Origin: Curvibacter sp. PD_MW3
GTDB lineage: Bacteria > Pseudomonadota > Gammaproteobacteria > Burkholderiales > Burkholderiaceae_C
DNA: 64,000 nucleotides
Assembly (NCBI GenBank): GCA_002633085.1
Contig: NSIV01000013.1
Location: 1-64,000 of the forward strand
Direction of reading: 5' to 3'
The position numbers and the translations under genes are program-made. Below are positions 53,608 to 63,441 of the stretch, one piece after another; the first letter of the stretch is position 1; every line of letters begins with the position of its first letter. Below the pieces are notes generated by a model, which saw only the letters and a list, made by a program, of their open reading frames with translations, made no database searches and was not told the DNA's origin.

Positions 53608-56310
53608 TCACGTATCGGGGTTGAGCATGCCCGGTGCGAAAAAGCGCAGCGTGTTGCGGCCGGCACCTTTGGCGCTGTACATGGCCAGATCGGCCTGCTT
53701 GAGCAACTCGTCGCCGCTGGCAGCCTGGCCCAGGAACAGGGTGGCGCCAATGCTGGGCGTGCTTTGGTAGATGTGTTCTTTGATCTCGTAGGGTTGGTTC
53801 AGGGTCGCCATGATCTTGTTGCCAACCAGGGTGGCCTCCTCGGTGGCTTCCGCCAGGCGGGGGTTGAGTTCCTGGAGCAGCACGACGAACTCGTCACCCC
53901 CCAGGCGGGCCACGGTATCAGCCTGGCGCACGCAGCTCTGCAGGCGTTGGCCGACTTGCTGCAGCAGCAGGTCACCGTAATCGTGGCCCAGGGTGTCGTT
54001 GAGTTGCTTGAACTTGTCCAGATCGATGAACAGCACGGCACCATGGTGCTGGCTGCGGCTGCTGGTGGCCAGGGCCTGTTCCAGCCGGTCTTGCAGAAGC
54101 CGTCGGTTCGGGAGCTTGGTCAGTGGGTCGAAAAAGGCCAGCTGGTGGATTTCTTCCTCGGCCGCCTTGCGTTCGGTGATGTCGTGCAGCGTGGCGACGT
54201 AGTGGCTCACGGCGTTGTTGTCGCCCCGCACGGCCGTGATGGTGGCGGATTCCGGGTAGACCTCGCCGTTTTTGCGGCGGTTCCAGATCTCGCCTTTCCA
54301 CACGCCTGTCGTCTGCAGGCGGGTCCACATCGCGGCGTAGAAGGCATTGTCGTGCCGCCCTGAACTGCGAAAACGCGGGTTTTTGCCCACCACCTCGGCG
54401 GCGGTATAGCCGGTGATAGCACTGAAAGCGCTGTTGACGCGCAGGATCAGGCCATCAGCGTCGGTGATGAAGATGCCTTCCTGTGTTTCAAAGGCAGTGG
54501 CGGCAATGCGCATTTCCGCCTCGTTGCGCCGCCGCTCGCTGATGTCGGAGAAGATGACCACCGTCCCCGTGACTTGATCGGCGTCGCGGATCGGGTGCGC
54601 CGAGTATTCGACGGGCAGCGGCGTGCCATCCTTGCGCCAGAAGACTTCTTCGACCGACTGGATCGGCGCACCGGAGATCGATGTCTGGTGCACCGGGCAG
54701 TCCTGCAGTGGATAGGGCGAGCCATCCGCGTGTTTGTAATGCACCAGGTCGTGGATGTTGCGGCCGATGATGTCCGCCACCGTGTACCCCAGCATCCGGC
54801 TGGCTGACTGGTTGATGAACGTGCACAGGCCGTCACGGTCCATGCCGTAGATGCCTTCGCCTGTGGATTCGAGCAGCAGCAGCCGTTCACGTGACAGGGC
54901 TTCGCGTGCGGCTTCTTCATATTTGGCCGCCGTGATGTCCTGCACCGTGCCGGCCATCACGGCCTGGCCTGTCGCGTTCAGGCTGCGGCTGCCACGGGCA
55001 TGCAGCCACTTGATGCGTCCGTCTGCCATGCGCAGGCGGTAGCTGATATCGAACGGCGTCTGGTTTTTCAGAGCGTGGGCATAGGTTTGGCCGACGCTGT
55101 GGCGGTCTTCCGGGTGCACCAGCGAGAACAGCACACGCGAAGCCACTTCAGAGCGCTCCCGCTCGATTTCAAGCATGCGGAACACCTCGTCCGACCAGGT
55201 CCAGCGGTCGGTTTCGGGGTCGTATTCCCAACTGCCCAGATGGGCGATGCGCTGGGCTTCAACCAAGTGGGCATGCTCGCTGTTCAGGCGGGCTTCTGCC
55301 TGTATGCGCTGGTGCAGCGTGCGCCCGATCCAGGTGAGGGAGGCCAATACCACCAGGCTGGCCCCTGCGCCTAGCAGCTGCAGCAGACGTTGCTGGGCGC
55401 TGATGGCAGCGTAGACCGCCTCGGGTGAGCGCGCCACCACCAGCAGCAAGGGATAAGCCACCACCCAGTGGTGGGCCCGGCCACGTTCGATCTGGTCAAA
55501 CGACGAGCGGGTGATGGCGAAGCCTTCGGGCTCGCGCATGAACTCCGCCAGAAGCCGGCTGGAGAGCCGGCTGCCCAGGTACTGTGGCAGATCGCGTGAG
55601 CGGCTCAGCAGGATGCCGTCGGTTGAAAACACCGACATGATGGTGTCGGCGCTGATCGCCAGCGGTTGGATGAAACGGGTCAGTTCTTCTGGCGACAGGA
55701 CGATCACGATCACGCCAAGGAATTGCCCGTTTTGGCCCACGATGGGACGCGACAACTGGATGCCCCAGCGCTGGGTGATGCGGCCCCGCATCGGTTCGCT
55801 GATGTAGAGCCGGTCGGCACCACCATTGGCAAAGTGGCGGAAATGCGGGCGGTCGCCCAGATACACCGGTGTCCGGTAGTTGGGCAGGTCACTGCTTTCC
55901 GTGTAGCCGGTGCGGCCGATCACTGTCACGCTCACGTTCAGCCCTTTGAGGGGACCATGGCGCAGCAAGCCAACCGTGCGCATCGGGTCGGCCTTGTTCC
56001 TCAGGTAGTCCTCGCGCAGAATGAGCAGCGCGTTGTCGATGCCGTTGAGCTGCCGTACCAGCGTTTCGTCCAGGATTTCCGTCAGGTGCGTCAGGTTTTG
56101 GTTGAAATCGGCGAGCCGCTCCGCTTCGGTGCGCTGGCTCTCCCACAGCACGACACTCCAGATCAGCGTCAGCAGCAGGACGCCCAGCAGCACGAGATCC
56201 CACAGGGAGGCGCAGGCGGACAGCACTGCGCGCAGCCAGTGTGCGTAGCGCTGGGCGAATCCAGGCGGATTCGCAGTCGGCGCGTCGGTGCTAGACATGT
56301 CGGTTTTCAA
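53608..56310 (-). CDS. Membrane-bound PAS-GGDEF diguanylate cyclase
   Basis: 900 aa. TM1 at ~37-56, a large periplasmic sensor of Cache type (~60-300), TM2 at ~305-330, three PAS domains (~340-460, ~465-590, ~595-715; the first PAS_3-like with GSWEYDPETDRWTWSDEVFRM), then a GGDEF domain (VLFIDLDKFKQLNDTLGHDYGDLLL, ARLGGDEFVVLLQEL) with an intact GGDEF active site and the I-site RQAD five residues before it. Thus likely active in c-di-GMP synthesis with product inhibition. There is no EAL domain after it. Confidence 0.95.
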   Translation of the reverse strand: MKTDMSSTDAPTANPPGFAQRYAHWLRAVLSACASLWDLVLLGVLLLTLIWSVVLWESQRTEAERLADFNQNLTHLTEILDETLVRQLNGIDNALLILREDYLRNKADPMRTVGLLRHGPLKGLNVSVTVIGRTGYTESSDLPNYRTPVYLGDRPHFRHFANGGADRLYISEPMRGRITQRWGIQLSRPIVGQNGQFLGVIVIVLSPEELTRFIQPLAISADTIMSVFSTDGILLSRSRDLPQYLGSRLSSRLLAEFMREPEGFAITRSSFDQIERGRAHHWVVAYPLLLVVARSPEAVYAAISAQQRLLQLLGAGASLVVLASLTWIGRTLHQRIQAEARLNSEHAHLVEAQRIAHLGSWEYDPETDRWTWSDEVFRMLEIERERSEVASRVLFSLVHPEDRHSVGQTYAHALKNQTPFDISYRLRMADGRIKWLHARGSRSLNATGQAVMAGTVQDITAAKYEEAAREALSRERLLLLESTGEGIYGMDRDGLCTFINQSASRMLGYTVADIIGRNIHDLVHYKHADGSPYPLQDCPVHQTSISGAPIQSVEEVFWRKDGTPLPVEYSAHPIRDADQVTGTVVIFSDISERRRNEAEMRIAATAFETQEGIFITDADGLILRVNSAFSAITGYTAAEVVGKNPRFRSSGRHDNAFYAAMWTRLQTTGVWKGEIWNRRKNGEVYPESATITAVRGDNNAVSHYVATLHDITERKAAEEEIHQLAFFDPLTKLPNRRLLQDRLEQALATSSRSQHHGAVLFIDLDKFKQLNDTLGHDYGDLLLQQVGQRLQSCVRQADTVARLGGDEFVVLLQELNPRLAEATEEATLVGNKIMATLNQPYEIKEHIYQSTPSIGATLFLGQAASGDELLKQADLAMYSAKGAGRNTLRFFAPGMLNPDT

Positions 56311-56395
56311 CCCAATATTTTACGAAGTGCGGGCCCAAGTGAACCCCGCTTTTGAGGGCGTGTGACGGGGCTATTTCCGGTTTATCCTCCATGCC

Positions 56396-57061
56396 ATGAA
56401 GCTGCACAACTACTTTCGTTCTTCTGCCTCGTTTCGCGTGCGTATCGCCCTGGCCCTCAAGGGCTTGAGCTACGAGTACATCCCGGTGCACCTGGCGCGT
56501 GGCGACCACAAGCTGCCTGACTACACGGACATCTCGTCCGATGGGCTGGTGCCGCTGCTGGAGGTCGAGGGCGAGCGGCTGTCGCAGTCCATGGCCATCA
56601 TCGAGTACCTGGACGAAACCTATCCGCAGCCGCCGCTGATGCCGGCCGATGCGCTGGGGCGTGCCAAGGTGCGGGCACTGGCGCAGTCCATCGCCTGTGA
56701 AATCCACCCCCTCAACAACCTGCGCGTTCTCAAGTACCTGGTGCGCGAACTCAAGGTGGAAGAAGAGGCCAAGAACACCTGGTACCGCCACTGGGTGCGC
56801 GTGGGGCTGGAGAGCTTTGAGCGGCAACTCGCCACGTTAGATGCACAGCGCCGGCAGGCCGGACTCAAGCCCTCGGTCTACTGCTGGGGCGGCACCCCCA
56901 CGCTGGCCGACTGCTGCCTGGTGCCGCAAATCTTCAACGGCCAACGCTTTGACGTGAACCTCGACGGCCTGCCGCTGATCATGGCGGCGCTCGATGCCTG
57001 CATGCAGCTGCCGGCCTTCCAGCAGGCGCAGCCCGCCAACTGCCCCGACAACGAGGTCTGA
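56396..57061 (+). CDS. maiA: Maleylacetoacetate isomerase (zeta-class GST)
   Basis: 221 aa. N-terminal motif YFRSSASFRVRIALALKGLSYEYIPVHLARG with the SSxSxRVRIAL active site of zeta-class GSTs, and GLVPLLEVEGERLSQSMAIIEYLDE. It isomerises maleylacetoacetate or maleylpyruvate with glutathione, in tyrosine/homogentisate or gentisate breakdown; the other enzymes of those pathways are not in the window. pgeF starts two bases after its stop, so the two are co-transcribed. Confidence 0.95.
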   Translation: MKLHNYFRSSASFRVRIALALKGLSYEYIPVHLARGDHKLPDYTDISSDGLVPLLEVEGERLSQSMAIIEYLDETYPQPPLMPADALGRAKVRALAQSIACEIHPLNNLRVLKYLVRELKVEEEAKNTWYRHWVRVGLESFERQLATLDAQRRQAGLKPSVYCWGGTPTLADCCLVPQIFNGQRFDVNLDGLPLIMAALDACMQLPAFQQAQPANCPDNEV

Positions 57062-57063
57062 TT

Positions 57064-57864
57064 GTGGCGGCTCAGCCCGGCATGCACCCTGACTGGCTGG
57101 TTCCGCAGTGGCCGGCGCCGGCCACTGTGCGGGCCGTTTGCACTACGCGCGCCGGCGGCCACTCGGTGGCGCCGTACGACAGCCTCAATCTGGGCGACCA
57201 TGTGGGCGACGACATCCTGGCGGTGGGGGCCAACCGGGCGCTGCTCCACGACGCCATGGCGGCGCGGCCGGTCTTCCTGTCGCAAGTGCACGGCAGCGGC
57301 GTGGTGGCGCTGGGCGGCCATACCGCCCACGGCACGCAGGCCGATGTCTGCTTCACACGCGAACGCGGCGTGGCCTGCACCATCATGGTGGCTGACTGCC
57401 TGCCGGTGCTGTTCACCGACACGCAGGGCAGCTTTGTCGCTGCGGCGCACGCCGGCTGGCGCGGCCTGGCCGGCGCGGCAGGCTTGGGCGTGCTGGAGTC
57501 GGTTTACAAGCATTTTCCGGCTGCGGACCCCGATGTAAATGCGCCAGAAGCTACAAAAATCATAGCGTGGCTGGGCCCTTGTATTGGGCCGGAGGCCTTT
57601 GAGGTCGGGCCTGAAGTCAAAGCGGCGTTCGAGGCGCACGCGCCGCAAGCGTCAGCCTGCTTCCGTCCTGCACCGACGGCGGGCAAGTGGCTGGCCGATC
57701 TGCCGGCGCTGGCACGTCAGCGTCTGGCGGCGCTGGGCATCACGCAGGTCTATGGCAATGACGGCAGCCGTGACTGGTGCACGCTGAGCAACCCGTCACG
57801 GTTCTTTTCGCACCGGCGCGACGGCGTCAGCGGGCGCATGGCTGCCTGCGTCTGGCTGGCCTGA
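57064..57864 (+). CDS. pgeF: Peptidoglycan editing factor PgeF (laccase-domain/YfiH)
   Basis: 266 aa multicopper-oxidase-like fold protein. FLSQVHGSGVV, ADVCFTRERGVACTIMVADCLPVLFTD, AAAHAGWRGLAGAAG and WLGPCIGPEAFEVG contain the His/Cys metal ligands. In E. coli it removes misincorporated residues from peptidoglycan precursors. Starts with GTG at 57064, two bases after maiA. The segment just before WLGPCIGP is encoded by a piece of the dispersed GCTATCAA repeat (57541-57566), kept in frame. Confidence 0.93.
   Translation: MAAQPGMHPDWLVPQWPAPATVRAVCTTRAGGHSVAPYDSLNLGDHVGDDILAVGANRALLHDAMAARPVFLSQVHGSGVVALGGHTAHGTQADVCFTRERGVACTIMVADCLPVLFTDTQGSFVAAAHAGWRGLAGAAGLGVLESVYKHFPAADPDVNAPEATKIIAWLGPCIGPEAFEVGPEVKAAFEAHAPQASACFRPAPTAGKWLADLPALARQRLAALGITQVYGNDGSRDWCTLSNPSRFFSHRRDGVSGRMAACVWLA
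57541..57566 (+). repeat. Dispersed GCTATCAA repeat inside pgeF, copy 8
   Basis: AGAAGCTACAAAAATCATAGCG within the coding sequence (encoding residues PEATKIIA), just before the conserved WLGPCIGP motif. It reads as an in-frame insertion in a surface loop. Confidence 0.6.
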
Positions 57865-58128
57865 GTCGGCTTCCTGCGCGTTTGCTTCGGGTGGCGTGGG
57901 CTGCTGGGCAGCCCGCCAGGCGGCCAGTTCGGCGGCTTCGCGCATCTTGCGCGCGTGGCGTCGTCCCGGTGCCCCTATCAGGTAAAGCACCAATGCCACA
58001 GGACCCACACCATAGAGTACAAAGGTGATGAGCGCACCCAGCACGGTGCCGGTGGTGTTGGTGGCTTCGGCCACGGCCATCATCAGGGCCACATAGAGCC
58101 AGCCAACGGCAATCAGTATCGGGAACAT
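57796..58128 (-). CDS. Small membrane protein, 110 aa
   Basis: Two or three hydrophobic segments (FPILIAVGWLYVALMMAVAEA, TVLGALITFVLYGVGPVALVLYLIGA) followed by a charged, proline-rich tail. Function unknown. Its 3' end overlaps the end of pgeF by 69 bp on the opposite strand, and the gene lies between pgeF and phaC, with which it may be associated in this lineage. Confidence 0.65.
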   Translation of the reverse strand: MFPILIAVGWLYVALMMAVAEATNTTGTVLGALITFVLYGVGPVALVLYLIGAPGRRHARKMREAAELAAWRAAQQPTPPEANAQEADSGQPDAGSHAPADAVAPVRKEP

Positions 58129-58213
58129 GGGGCAATTGATGACTGTCAGTTTTTCGAAGGGGTGGACCTGAGATACTGGCTGGCAACACTGATCAGCAGC
58201 ACAAGGACTAGGT

Positions 58214-59935
58214 GTGACACAGGATACTCCCGAATTCTGGGCCCAGGCGGCCCGGCAGTTCCAGCAGACCTTTGGCGACAGCTGGGTGAAGATGTTCCAG
58301 TCTTTCCAGGGGCTTGATTTGGGTCATGGCAGCCCGGCGGCCATGCCCGTGCCGGAGCACCCGGTGGGCATTGCACCCGACAAGCTGCAGGCGCTGCAAC
58401 AGCAGTACCTGCATGACCTGGCGCAGCTGATGCAGCATGGCCCCAGCGCGACAGCTTCCGGCGCCGACAAGCGCTTTGCCGCCAAGGCCTGGGGCGACAA
58501 CCCGCTGGCGGCACTGTCGGCCGCGGCCTACCAGCTCAATGCGCGTCTGCTGCTGCAGATGGCCGATGCCGTGCAGGCCGACGCCAAGACGCGTGCCCGC
58601 ATTCGCTTCGCCGTGGAACAGTGGGTGGCCGCCAGTGCACCGAGCAACTTCCTGGCGCTCAATGCCGAAGCGCAGCAGAAGGCGATCGAGACCAAGGGCG
58701 AGAGCCTAGCCAAAGGCATGCACAACCTGCTGCACGACCTGCAGCAAGGCCATGTGAGCATGACCGACGAGAGTCAGTTCGAAGTGGGCCGCAATGTGGC
58801 CACCACCGAGGGCGCGGTGGTGTTCGAGAACGAGCTGTTCCAGCTGATCGAATACAAGCCGCTCACGGCCAAGGTGTACGAGCGCCCCTTGCTGCTGATC
58901 CCGCCGTGCATCAACAAGTACTACATCCTCGACCTGCAGCCCGACAACTCGCTGATTCGTTATGCGGTCGCTCAGGGTCACCGCACCTTTGTGGTGAGCT
59001 GGCGCAACCCCGACGAATCGCTGGCGCACAAGACCTGGGACGACTACATCGAGGACGCCGCCATCCAGGCCATCCATGTGGTGCAGGCCATCAGTGGCGC
59101 CCAGACCATCAACGCCTTGGGCTTCTGTGTCGGCGGCACCATCCTGGGAACGGCGCTGGCGGTATTGGCAGCGCGCGGCGAGAAACCGGCGCACAGCGCC
59201 ACCTTCCTCACCACCTTCCTCGACTTCACCGAGACCGGCATCATGGATGTCTTCATCGACGAAGGCATGGTGCGCTACCGCGAGCAGGAGATGGGGCAGG
59301 GTGGCCTGATGAAGGGGCGCGACCTGTCCTCCACTTTCAGCTTTCTGCGCCCCAACGACCTGGTGTGGAACTACGTGGTGGGCAACTACCTCAAGGGCGA
59401 GACACCGCCGCCGTTCGACCTGCTGTACTGGAACAGCGACAGCACCAATTTGCCCGGGCCGTTTTACGCCTGGTACCTGCGCAACACCTACCTGGAAAAC
59501 AACCTGGTCAAACCCGGCCAGCTGACCGTCTGCGGCGAAGCGCTTGATTTGCGTCGGGTGGACATCCCGGCCTACATCTACGGCTCGCGCGAGGACCACA
59601 TCGTCCCGATCGGCGGGGCTTATGCCTCCACCCAGGTGTTGCCGGGCAAGAAGCGGTTTGTCATGGGTGCGTCCGGCCACATTGCCGGCGTGATCAACCC
59701 GCCGGAGAAAAAGAAGCGCAGCCACTGGATCCGCGCCGACGGCAAGCTGCCGACAACGCTCGATGCTTGGCTGGCCAGTGCGCAGGAACATGCCGGCAGC
59801 TGGTGGCCCGATTGGGCCGCCTGGCTCAAGGCGCAGGCTGGCAAGCAAATTGCTGCGCCCAAGACCTACGGCAAGGGCAAATACAAGGTGATCGAAGCGG
59901 CACCGGGCCGCTACGTCAAGGAAAAGGCGCAGTAA
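58214..59935 (+). CDS. phaC: Class I poly(R)-hydroxyalkanoate synthase PhaC
   Basis: 573 aa, polymerising (R)-3-hydroxyacyl-CoA into PHA at granules. N-terminal region FWAQAARQFQQTFGDSWVKMFQSFQG, then catalytic lipase box ALGFCVGGTILG with nucleophile Cys305, and the D-H partners in YGSREDHIVPIGGAYA and GASGHIAGVINPP. Starts with GTG at 58214. Heads the phaC-phaA-phaB operon. Confidence 0.97.
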   Translation: MTQDTPEFWAQAARQFQQTFGDSWVKMFQSFQGLDLGHGSPAAMPVPEHPVGIAPDKLQALQQQYLHDLAQLMQHGPSATASGADKRFAAKAWGDNPLAALSAAAYQLNARLLLQMADAVQADAKTRARIRFAVEQWVAASAPSNFLALNAEAQQKAIETKGESLAKGMHNLLHDLQQGHVSMTDESQFEVGRNVATTEGAVVFENELFQLIEYKPLTAKVYERPLLLIPPCINKYYILDLQPDNSLIRYAVAQGHRTFVVSWRNPDESLAHKTWDDYIEDAAIQAIHVVQAISGAQTINALGFCVGGTILGTALAVLAARGEKPAHSATFLTTFLDFTETGIMDVFIDEGMVRYREQEMGQGGLMKGRDLSSTFSFLRPNDLVWNYVVGNYLKGETPPPFDLLYWNSDSTNLPGPFYAWYLRNTYLENNLVKPGQLTVCGEALDLRRVDIPAYIYGSREDHIVPIGGAYASTQVLPGKKRFVMGASGHIAGVINPPEKKKRSHWIRADGKLPTTLDAWLASAQEHAGSWWPDWAAWLKAQAGKQIAAPKTYGKGKYKVIEAAPGRYVKEKAQ

Positions 59936-59973
59936 ACAAGCTGTCACCGATCAATCAAATACTGGAGGACATC

Positions 59974-61152
59974 ATGGAAGACATCGTCATCGTTTCCGCC
60001 GCCCGCACCGCGGTCGGCAAGTTCGGCGGCGCGCTGGCCAAGCTGCCGGCCACCGAGCTGGGCTCTCTCGTCATCAAGGCACTGCTGGAGCGCAGCAAGC
60101 TCGACCCGGCCCAGGTGGGCGAGGTCATCATGGGCCAGGTGCTGGCGGCCGGTGCCGGCCAGAACCCGGCGCGCCAGGCGCTGATGAAAAGCGGTTTGCC
60201 GAAAGAAATCCCGGCGCTGACCATCAACGCCGTCTGCGGCTCCGGCCTCAAGGCCGTGATGCTGGCCGCGCAGGCCGTGGCCTATGGCGACAGCGAGATC
60301 GTGATCGCCGGCGGCCAGGAGAACATGAGCGCCAGCCCGCACGTGCTGCTGGGTTCGCGCGACGGTCAGCGCATGGGTGACTGGAAGATGATCGACTCCA
60401 TGATCGTCGACGGCCTTTGGGACGTCTACAACCAGTACCACATGGGCATCACCGCTGAGAACGTGGCCAAGCAGTACGGCATCACGCGCGAGATGCAGGA
60501 CGCACTGGCGCTGGCCAGCCAGCAGAAGGCCGCCGCCGCGCAGGACGCCGGCAAGTTCAAGGACGAGATCGTGCCGGTGAGCATTGCGCAGAAAAAGGGT
60601 GATCCGCTCGTTTTTGAAAACGACGAATTCATCAACCGCAAGACCAATGCCGAAGCGCTGGCCGGCCTGCGCCCGGCCTTCGACAAGGCCGGCGGCGTGA
60701 CGGCCGGCAACGCCTCCGGCATCAACGACGGCGCTGCGGCCGTGATGGTGATGACCGCGAAGAAGGCCGCCACGCTGGGCCTGAAACCGCTGGGCCGCAT
60801 TGCCAGCTTTGCCACCAGCGGGCTGGACCCGGCCTATATGGGCATGGGGCCGGTGCCGGCTTCCACCAAGGCGCTGGCGCGCGCCGGCTGGAAAGCGGCC
60901 GACCTCGACCTGCTGGAAATCAACGAAGCCTTTGCCGCCCAGGCCTGCGCCGTCAATCAGCAGATGGGCTGGGACACCAGCAAGGTCAACGTCAACGGTG
61001 GCGCCATTGCCATCGGCCACCCGATTGGCGCCTCCGGCTGCCGCATCCTGGTGACGCTGCTGCATGAGATGCAACGCCGTGACGCCAAGAAGGGCATTGC
61101 CAGCCTGTGCATCGGTGGCGGCATGGGGGTGGCGCTGACGATTGAGCGTTGA
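59974..61152 (+). CDS. phaA: Acetyl-CoA acetyltransferase (beta-ketothiolase)
   Basis: 392 aa. Condenses two acetyl-CoA to acetoacetyl-CoA, the first step of PHB synthesis. Acylated cysteine Cys88 in [12 protein letters not shown], with [17 protein letters not shown] (His) and [14 protein letters not shown] (Cys). GGAGGACATC precedes the ATG at 59974, 38 bp past the phaC stop. Confidence 0.97.
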   Translation: MEDIVIVSAARTAVGKFGGALAKLPATELGSLVIKALLERSKLDPAQVGEVIMGQVLAAGAGQNPARQALMKSGLPKEIPALTINAVCGSGLKAVMLAAQAVAYGDSEIVIAGGQENMSASPHVLLGSRDGQRMGDWKMIDSMIVDGLWDVYNQYHMGITAENVAKQYGITREMQDALALASQQKAAAAQDAGKFKDEIVPVSIAQKKGDPLVFENDEFINRKTNAEALAGLRPAFDKAGGVTAGNASGINDGAAAVMVMTAKKAATLGLKPLGRIASFATSGLDPAYMGMGPVPASTKALARAGWKAADLDLLEINEAFAAQACAVNQQMGWDTSKVNVNGGAIAIGHPIGASGCRILVTLLHEMQRRDAKKGIASLCIGGGMGVALTIER

Positions 61153-61180
61153 ACCGGGAGATTCAGCGTGTTTTAAGCTG

Positions 61181-61224
61181 TTGGCCCTTGTGGTTCATGC
61201 GCGAACAGCTATTGAATTGATAGC
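61181..61224 (-). repeat. Dispersed GCTATCAA repeat, copy 9
   Basis: TTGGCCCTTGTGGTTCATG, CGCGAACAG, then CTATTGAATTGATAGC, between phaA and phaB. Same orientation as copies at 5286 and 32777. Confidence 0.7.
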
Positions 61225-61247
61225 AATTTTACAACGAGGAGAGCATC

Positions 61248-61985
61248 ATGAGCCAGAAAATAGCCTACGTCACCGGCGGCATGGGCGGCATCGGCACCGC
61301 CATCTGCCAGCGCCTGCACAAGGAAGGCTTCAAGGTCATCGCCGGCTGCGGGCCGACGCGCGACTTCACCAAATGGCTGGATGAGCAGAAGGCGCTGGGT
61401 TACACCTTTTACGCCTCGGTCGGTAACGTCGGCCTGTGGGAATCGACGGTGGAAGCTTTCGGCAAGGCCAAGGCCGAGCACGGCCCGATCGACGTGCTGG
61501 TCAACAACGCCGGCATCACGCGCGACCGCATGTTCCTGAAGATGACGCGCGAAGACTGGGATGCCGTGATCGAGACCAACCTCAACTCCATGTTCAACGT
61601 CACCAAACAGGTGGTGGGCGACATGGTGGAGCGCGGCTGGGGCCGCATCATCAACATCAGTAGCGTGAACGGCGAGAAGGGCCAGGCCGGCCAGACCAAC
61701 TACTCGGCCGCCAAGGCCGGCATGCACGGCTTCACCATGGCGCTGGCGCAGGAGCTGGCGGCCAAGGGCGTGACGGTCAACACCGTGAGCCCGGGCTACA
61801 TCGGCACCGACATGGTGAAATCCATCCGCGAGGACGTGCTCGACAAGATCGTGGCCACCATCCCGGTCAAGCGCTTGGGCCAGCCCAGCGAGATCGCCTC
61901 CATCATCGCCTGGCTCGCCAGCGAAGAGGGCGGCTATTCAACGGGGGCGGATTTCTCGGTCAATGGTGGGTTGCACATGGGTTGA
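61248..61985 (+). CDS. phaB: Acetoacetyl-CoA reductase
   Basis: 245-aa short-chain dehydrogenase that reduces acetoacetyl-CoA to (R)-3-hydroxybutyryl-CoA with NADPH. Cofactor motif YVTGGMGGIGTAICQRL, NNAGITRDRMFLKM, catalytic Ser/Tyr/Lys in NISSVNGEKGQAGQTNYSAAKAGMHGFT, and the C-terminal SVNGGLHMG. AGGAGAGCATC precedes the ATG. Ends the phaCAB operon with a strong terminator. Confidence 0.97.
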   Translation: MSQKIAYVTGGMGGIGTAICQRLHKEGFKVIAGCGPTRDFTKWLDEQKALGYTFYASVGNVGLWESTVEAFGKAKAEHGPIDVLVNNAGITRDRMFLKMTREDWDAVIETNLNSMFNVTKQVVGDMVERGWGRIINISSVNGEKGQAGQTNYSAAKAGMHGFTMALAQELAAKGVTVNTVSPGYIGTDMVKSIREDVLDKIVATIPVKRLGQPSEIASIIAWLASEEGGYSTGADFSVNGGLHMG

Positions 61986-61998
61986 TGTTCTCGGCTCG

Positions 61999-62036
61999 CC
62001 AAAGACAAACCCCGCTGCAGCGGGGTTTGTCTTTGG
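61999..62036. terminator. Terminator after phaB
   Basis: Perfect palindrome with 19-bp arms centred on CTGCAG (core AAACCCCG / CGGGGTTT), working in both directions. Confidence 0.9.
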
Positions 62037-62113
62037 TTGGTCGATTACAGAAATTCGAACGCGAGATTGATTGAAATCTAGAATAAATATATACGTCTTA
62101 CTACCTATTTTTT

Positions 62114-63403
62114 ATGACGCCACTTCTAAGTCAGATAGTTCGTCTAACAAAAAATATTCTGCTTCAGGTAGAAGGCCCAGCAAGACGCCCATCAGTTCAA
62201 TTCTTTGCGGGGAAGCAAAGGCCTTTTCATTTCTCTGGAGGGCTTGGCCTATCTTGGTGGTACTCAAATGACACATTCCAGGCGATCGAGAATGTCTCTT
62301 TGTTGCTGATTGAGAGCGCATCAGAGTTTAAAGACTGTGATCTCGAGTCAGTTTCAGATGCGGTGACAACAACTCTTCAAGAGATATGTCTAGACAGCAG
62401 TATTTTCGATGGAGATGCTGTATTTCTTCGTCGCAATAGAAGCTTGTTTGATTGCCGCGTAGTTCCAGTTCCGCAATTTGCAGCCGCAATCCAAACAGAG
62501 ATGGAGTCCAGCCTTCGACGGCGTATTGGTCATCGATGTGTTCTTTATGCTGTTCCTAGATTTCAGGTTCCTAGCTTTTCTCTCGACGATGATGCAGTGC
62601 GTCTCATAAAAAGAGACGACGAAAAGGCGTGGGATCAGTTGATTGAAAAGGGCTATCGATTTAATGGTTGGACACCGCTTCGACCTCAGTTTGGAAATGA
62701 TCGGGACCTTACTTTTGCTCCTCCCGGAAACTTTGAGTGCATTTTTGTTGCGGAAGAGTATGGGACACCAAAAGGGGCGAGATTTAGCGGCATCTTGAGA
62801 TTTAGGAAGTTGGCGGCAATACTCTTCGCAATTGCATCAGAGAGTTCAGATGGGCCATTTTTTAAAGCGATGAGCCATCCGTATGAATTTCTCATTCATT
62901 TCCCCCATCAACTATCGAAAGAGGCGCAGATAACAAGAACAGATAGTGACCCTGTTGTTCCGTTTTATGTTGCCGACATCCCTGTTTCCTCAAAAGAGGT
63001 TCTGTTGATTCAGAACTGGTACGCCGCTAGCGCTCGCTGCTCCAGCTCTGACCGAAGTCGAATTGAGAAATCCAGTCATTTCTTCAATAGGGGAATGAAC
63101 TCAAATGACGTTGAGGCCTATGTAAATTATTTTGTGTCGCTCGACGCGATGTTTGGTGAGCGTGGCTCTGTCGAGAAGTCGATCCTGCGAGGATTGCGTG
63201 AGCTCAAACTGCCATCGGCTCTGGTGGAAAAAGCCACCTGGTTGTTTGACCTACGAAATGAAATCGTTCACGGAGGAAGTCGATTCATTTCAGAGTGGTC
63301 AAGGTTCGGACGATACAGGCAGCATTTTCAAACTCAACCTGCTGACGACGTTAGGCTTCTTGCGCAGACAGTATTGCTTCGCGCGCCTTATCTGTTCTCC
63401 TAA
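62114..63403 (+). CDS. Apea-like HEPN domain protein, accessory gene
   Basis: 429 aa, visibly AT-richer than its surroundings. The C-terminal ~110 residues (VEAYVNYFVSLDAMFGERGSVEKSILRGLRELKL ... ATWLFDLRNEIVHGGSR) match the Apea-type HEPN RNase pattern with an intact R-x4-H motif, R381 to H386 (RNEIVH). The N-terminal ~300 residues are unrecognised. HEPN ribonucleases of this type occur in anti-phage and toxin systems; a single-gene ApeA defence system is known. Family assignment is by motif; the gene lies alone between phaB and an xdhC-like gene. No ribosome site is visible before the ATG. Confidence 0.65.
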   Translation: MTPLLSQIVRLTKNILLQVEGPARRPSVQFFAGKQRPFHFSGGLGLSWWYSNDTFQAIENVSLLLIESASEFKDCDLESVSDAVTTTLQEICLDSSIFDGDAVFLRRNRSLFDCRVVPVPQFAAAIQTEMESSLRRRIGHRCVLYAVPRFQVPSFSLDDDAVRLIKRDDEKAWDQLIEKGYRFNGWTPLRPQFGNDRDLTFAPPGNFECIFVAEEYGTPKGARFSGILRFRKLAAILFAIASESSDGPFFKAMSHPYEFLIHFPHQLSKEAQITRTDSDPVVPFYVADIPVSSKEVLLIQNWYAASARCSSSDRSRIEKSSHFFNRGMNSNDVEAYVNYFVSLDAMFGERGSVEKSILRGLRELKLPSALVEKATWLFDLRNEIVHGGSRFISEWSRFGRYRQHFQTQPADDVRLLAQTVLLRAPYLFS

Positions 63404-63441
63404 TGGCTGGAATCTCTCTGTTCTTCTCACTTCTAGATGAG

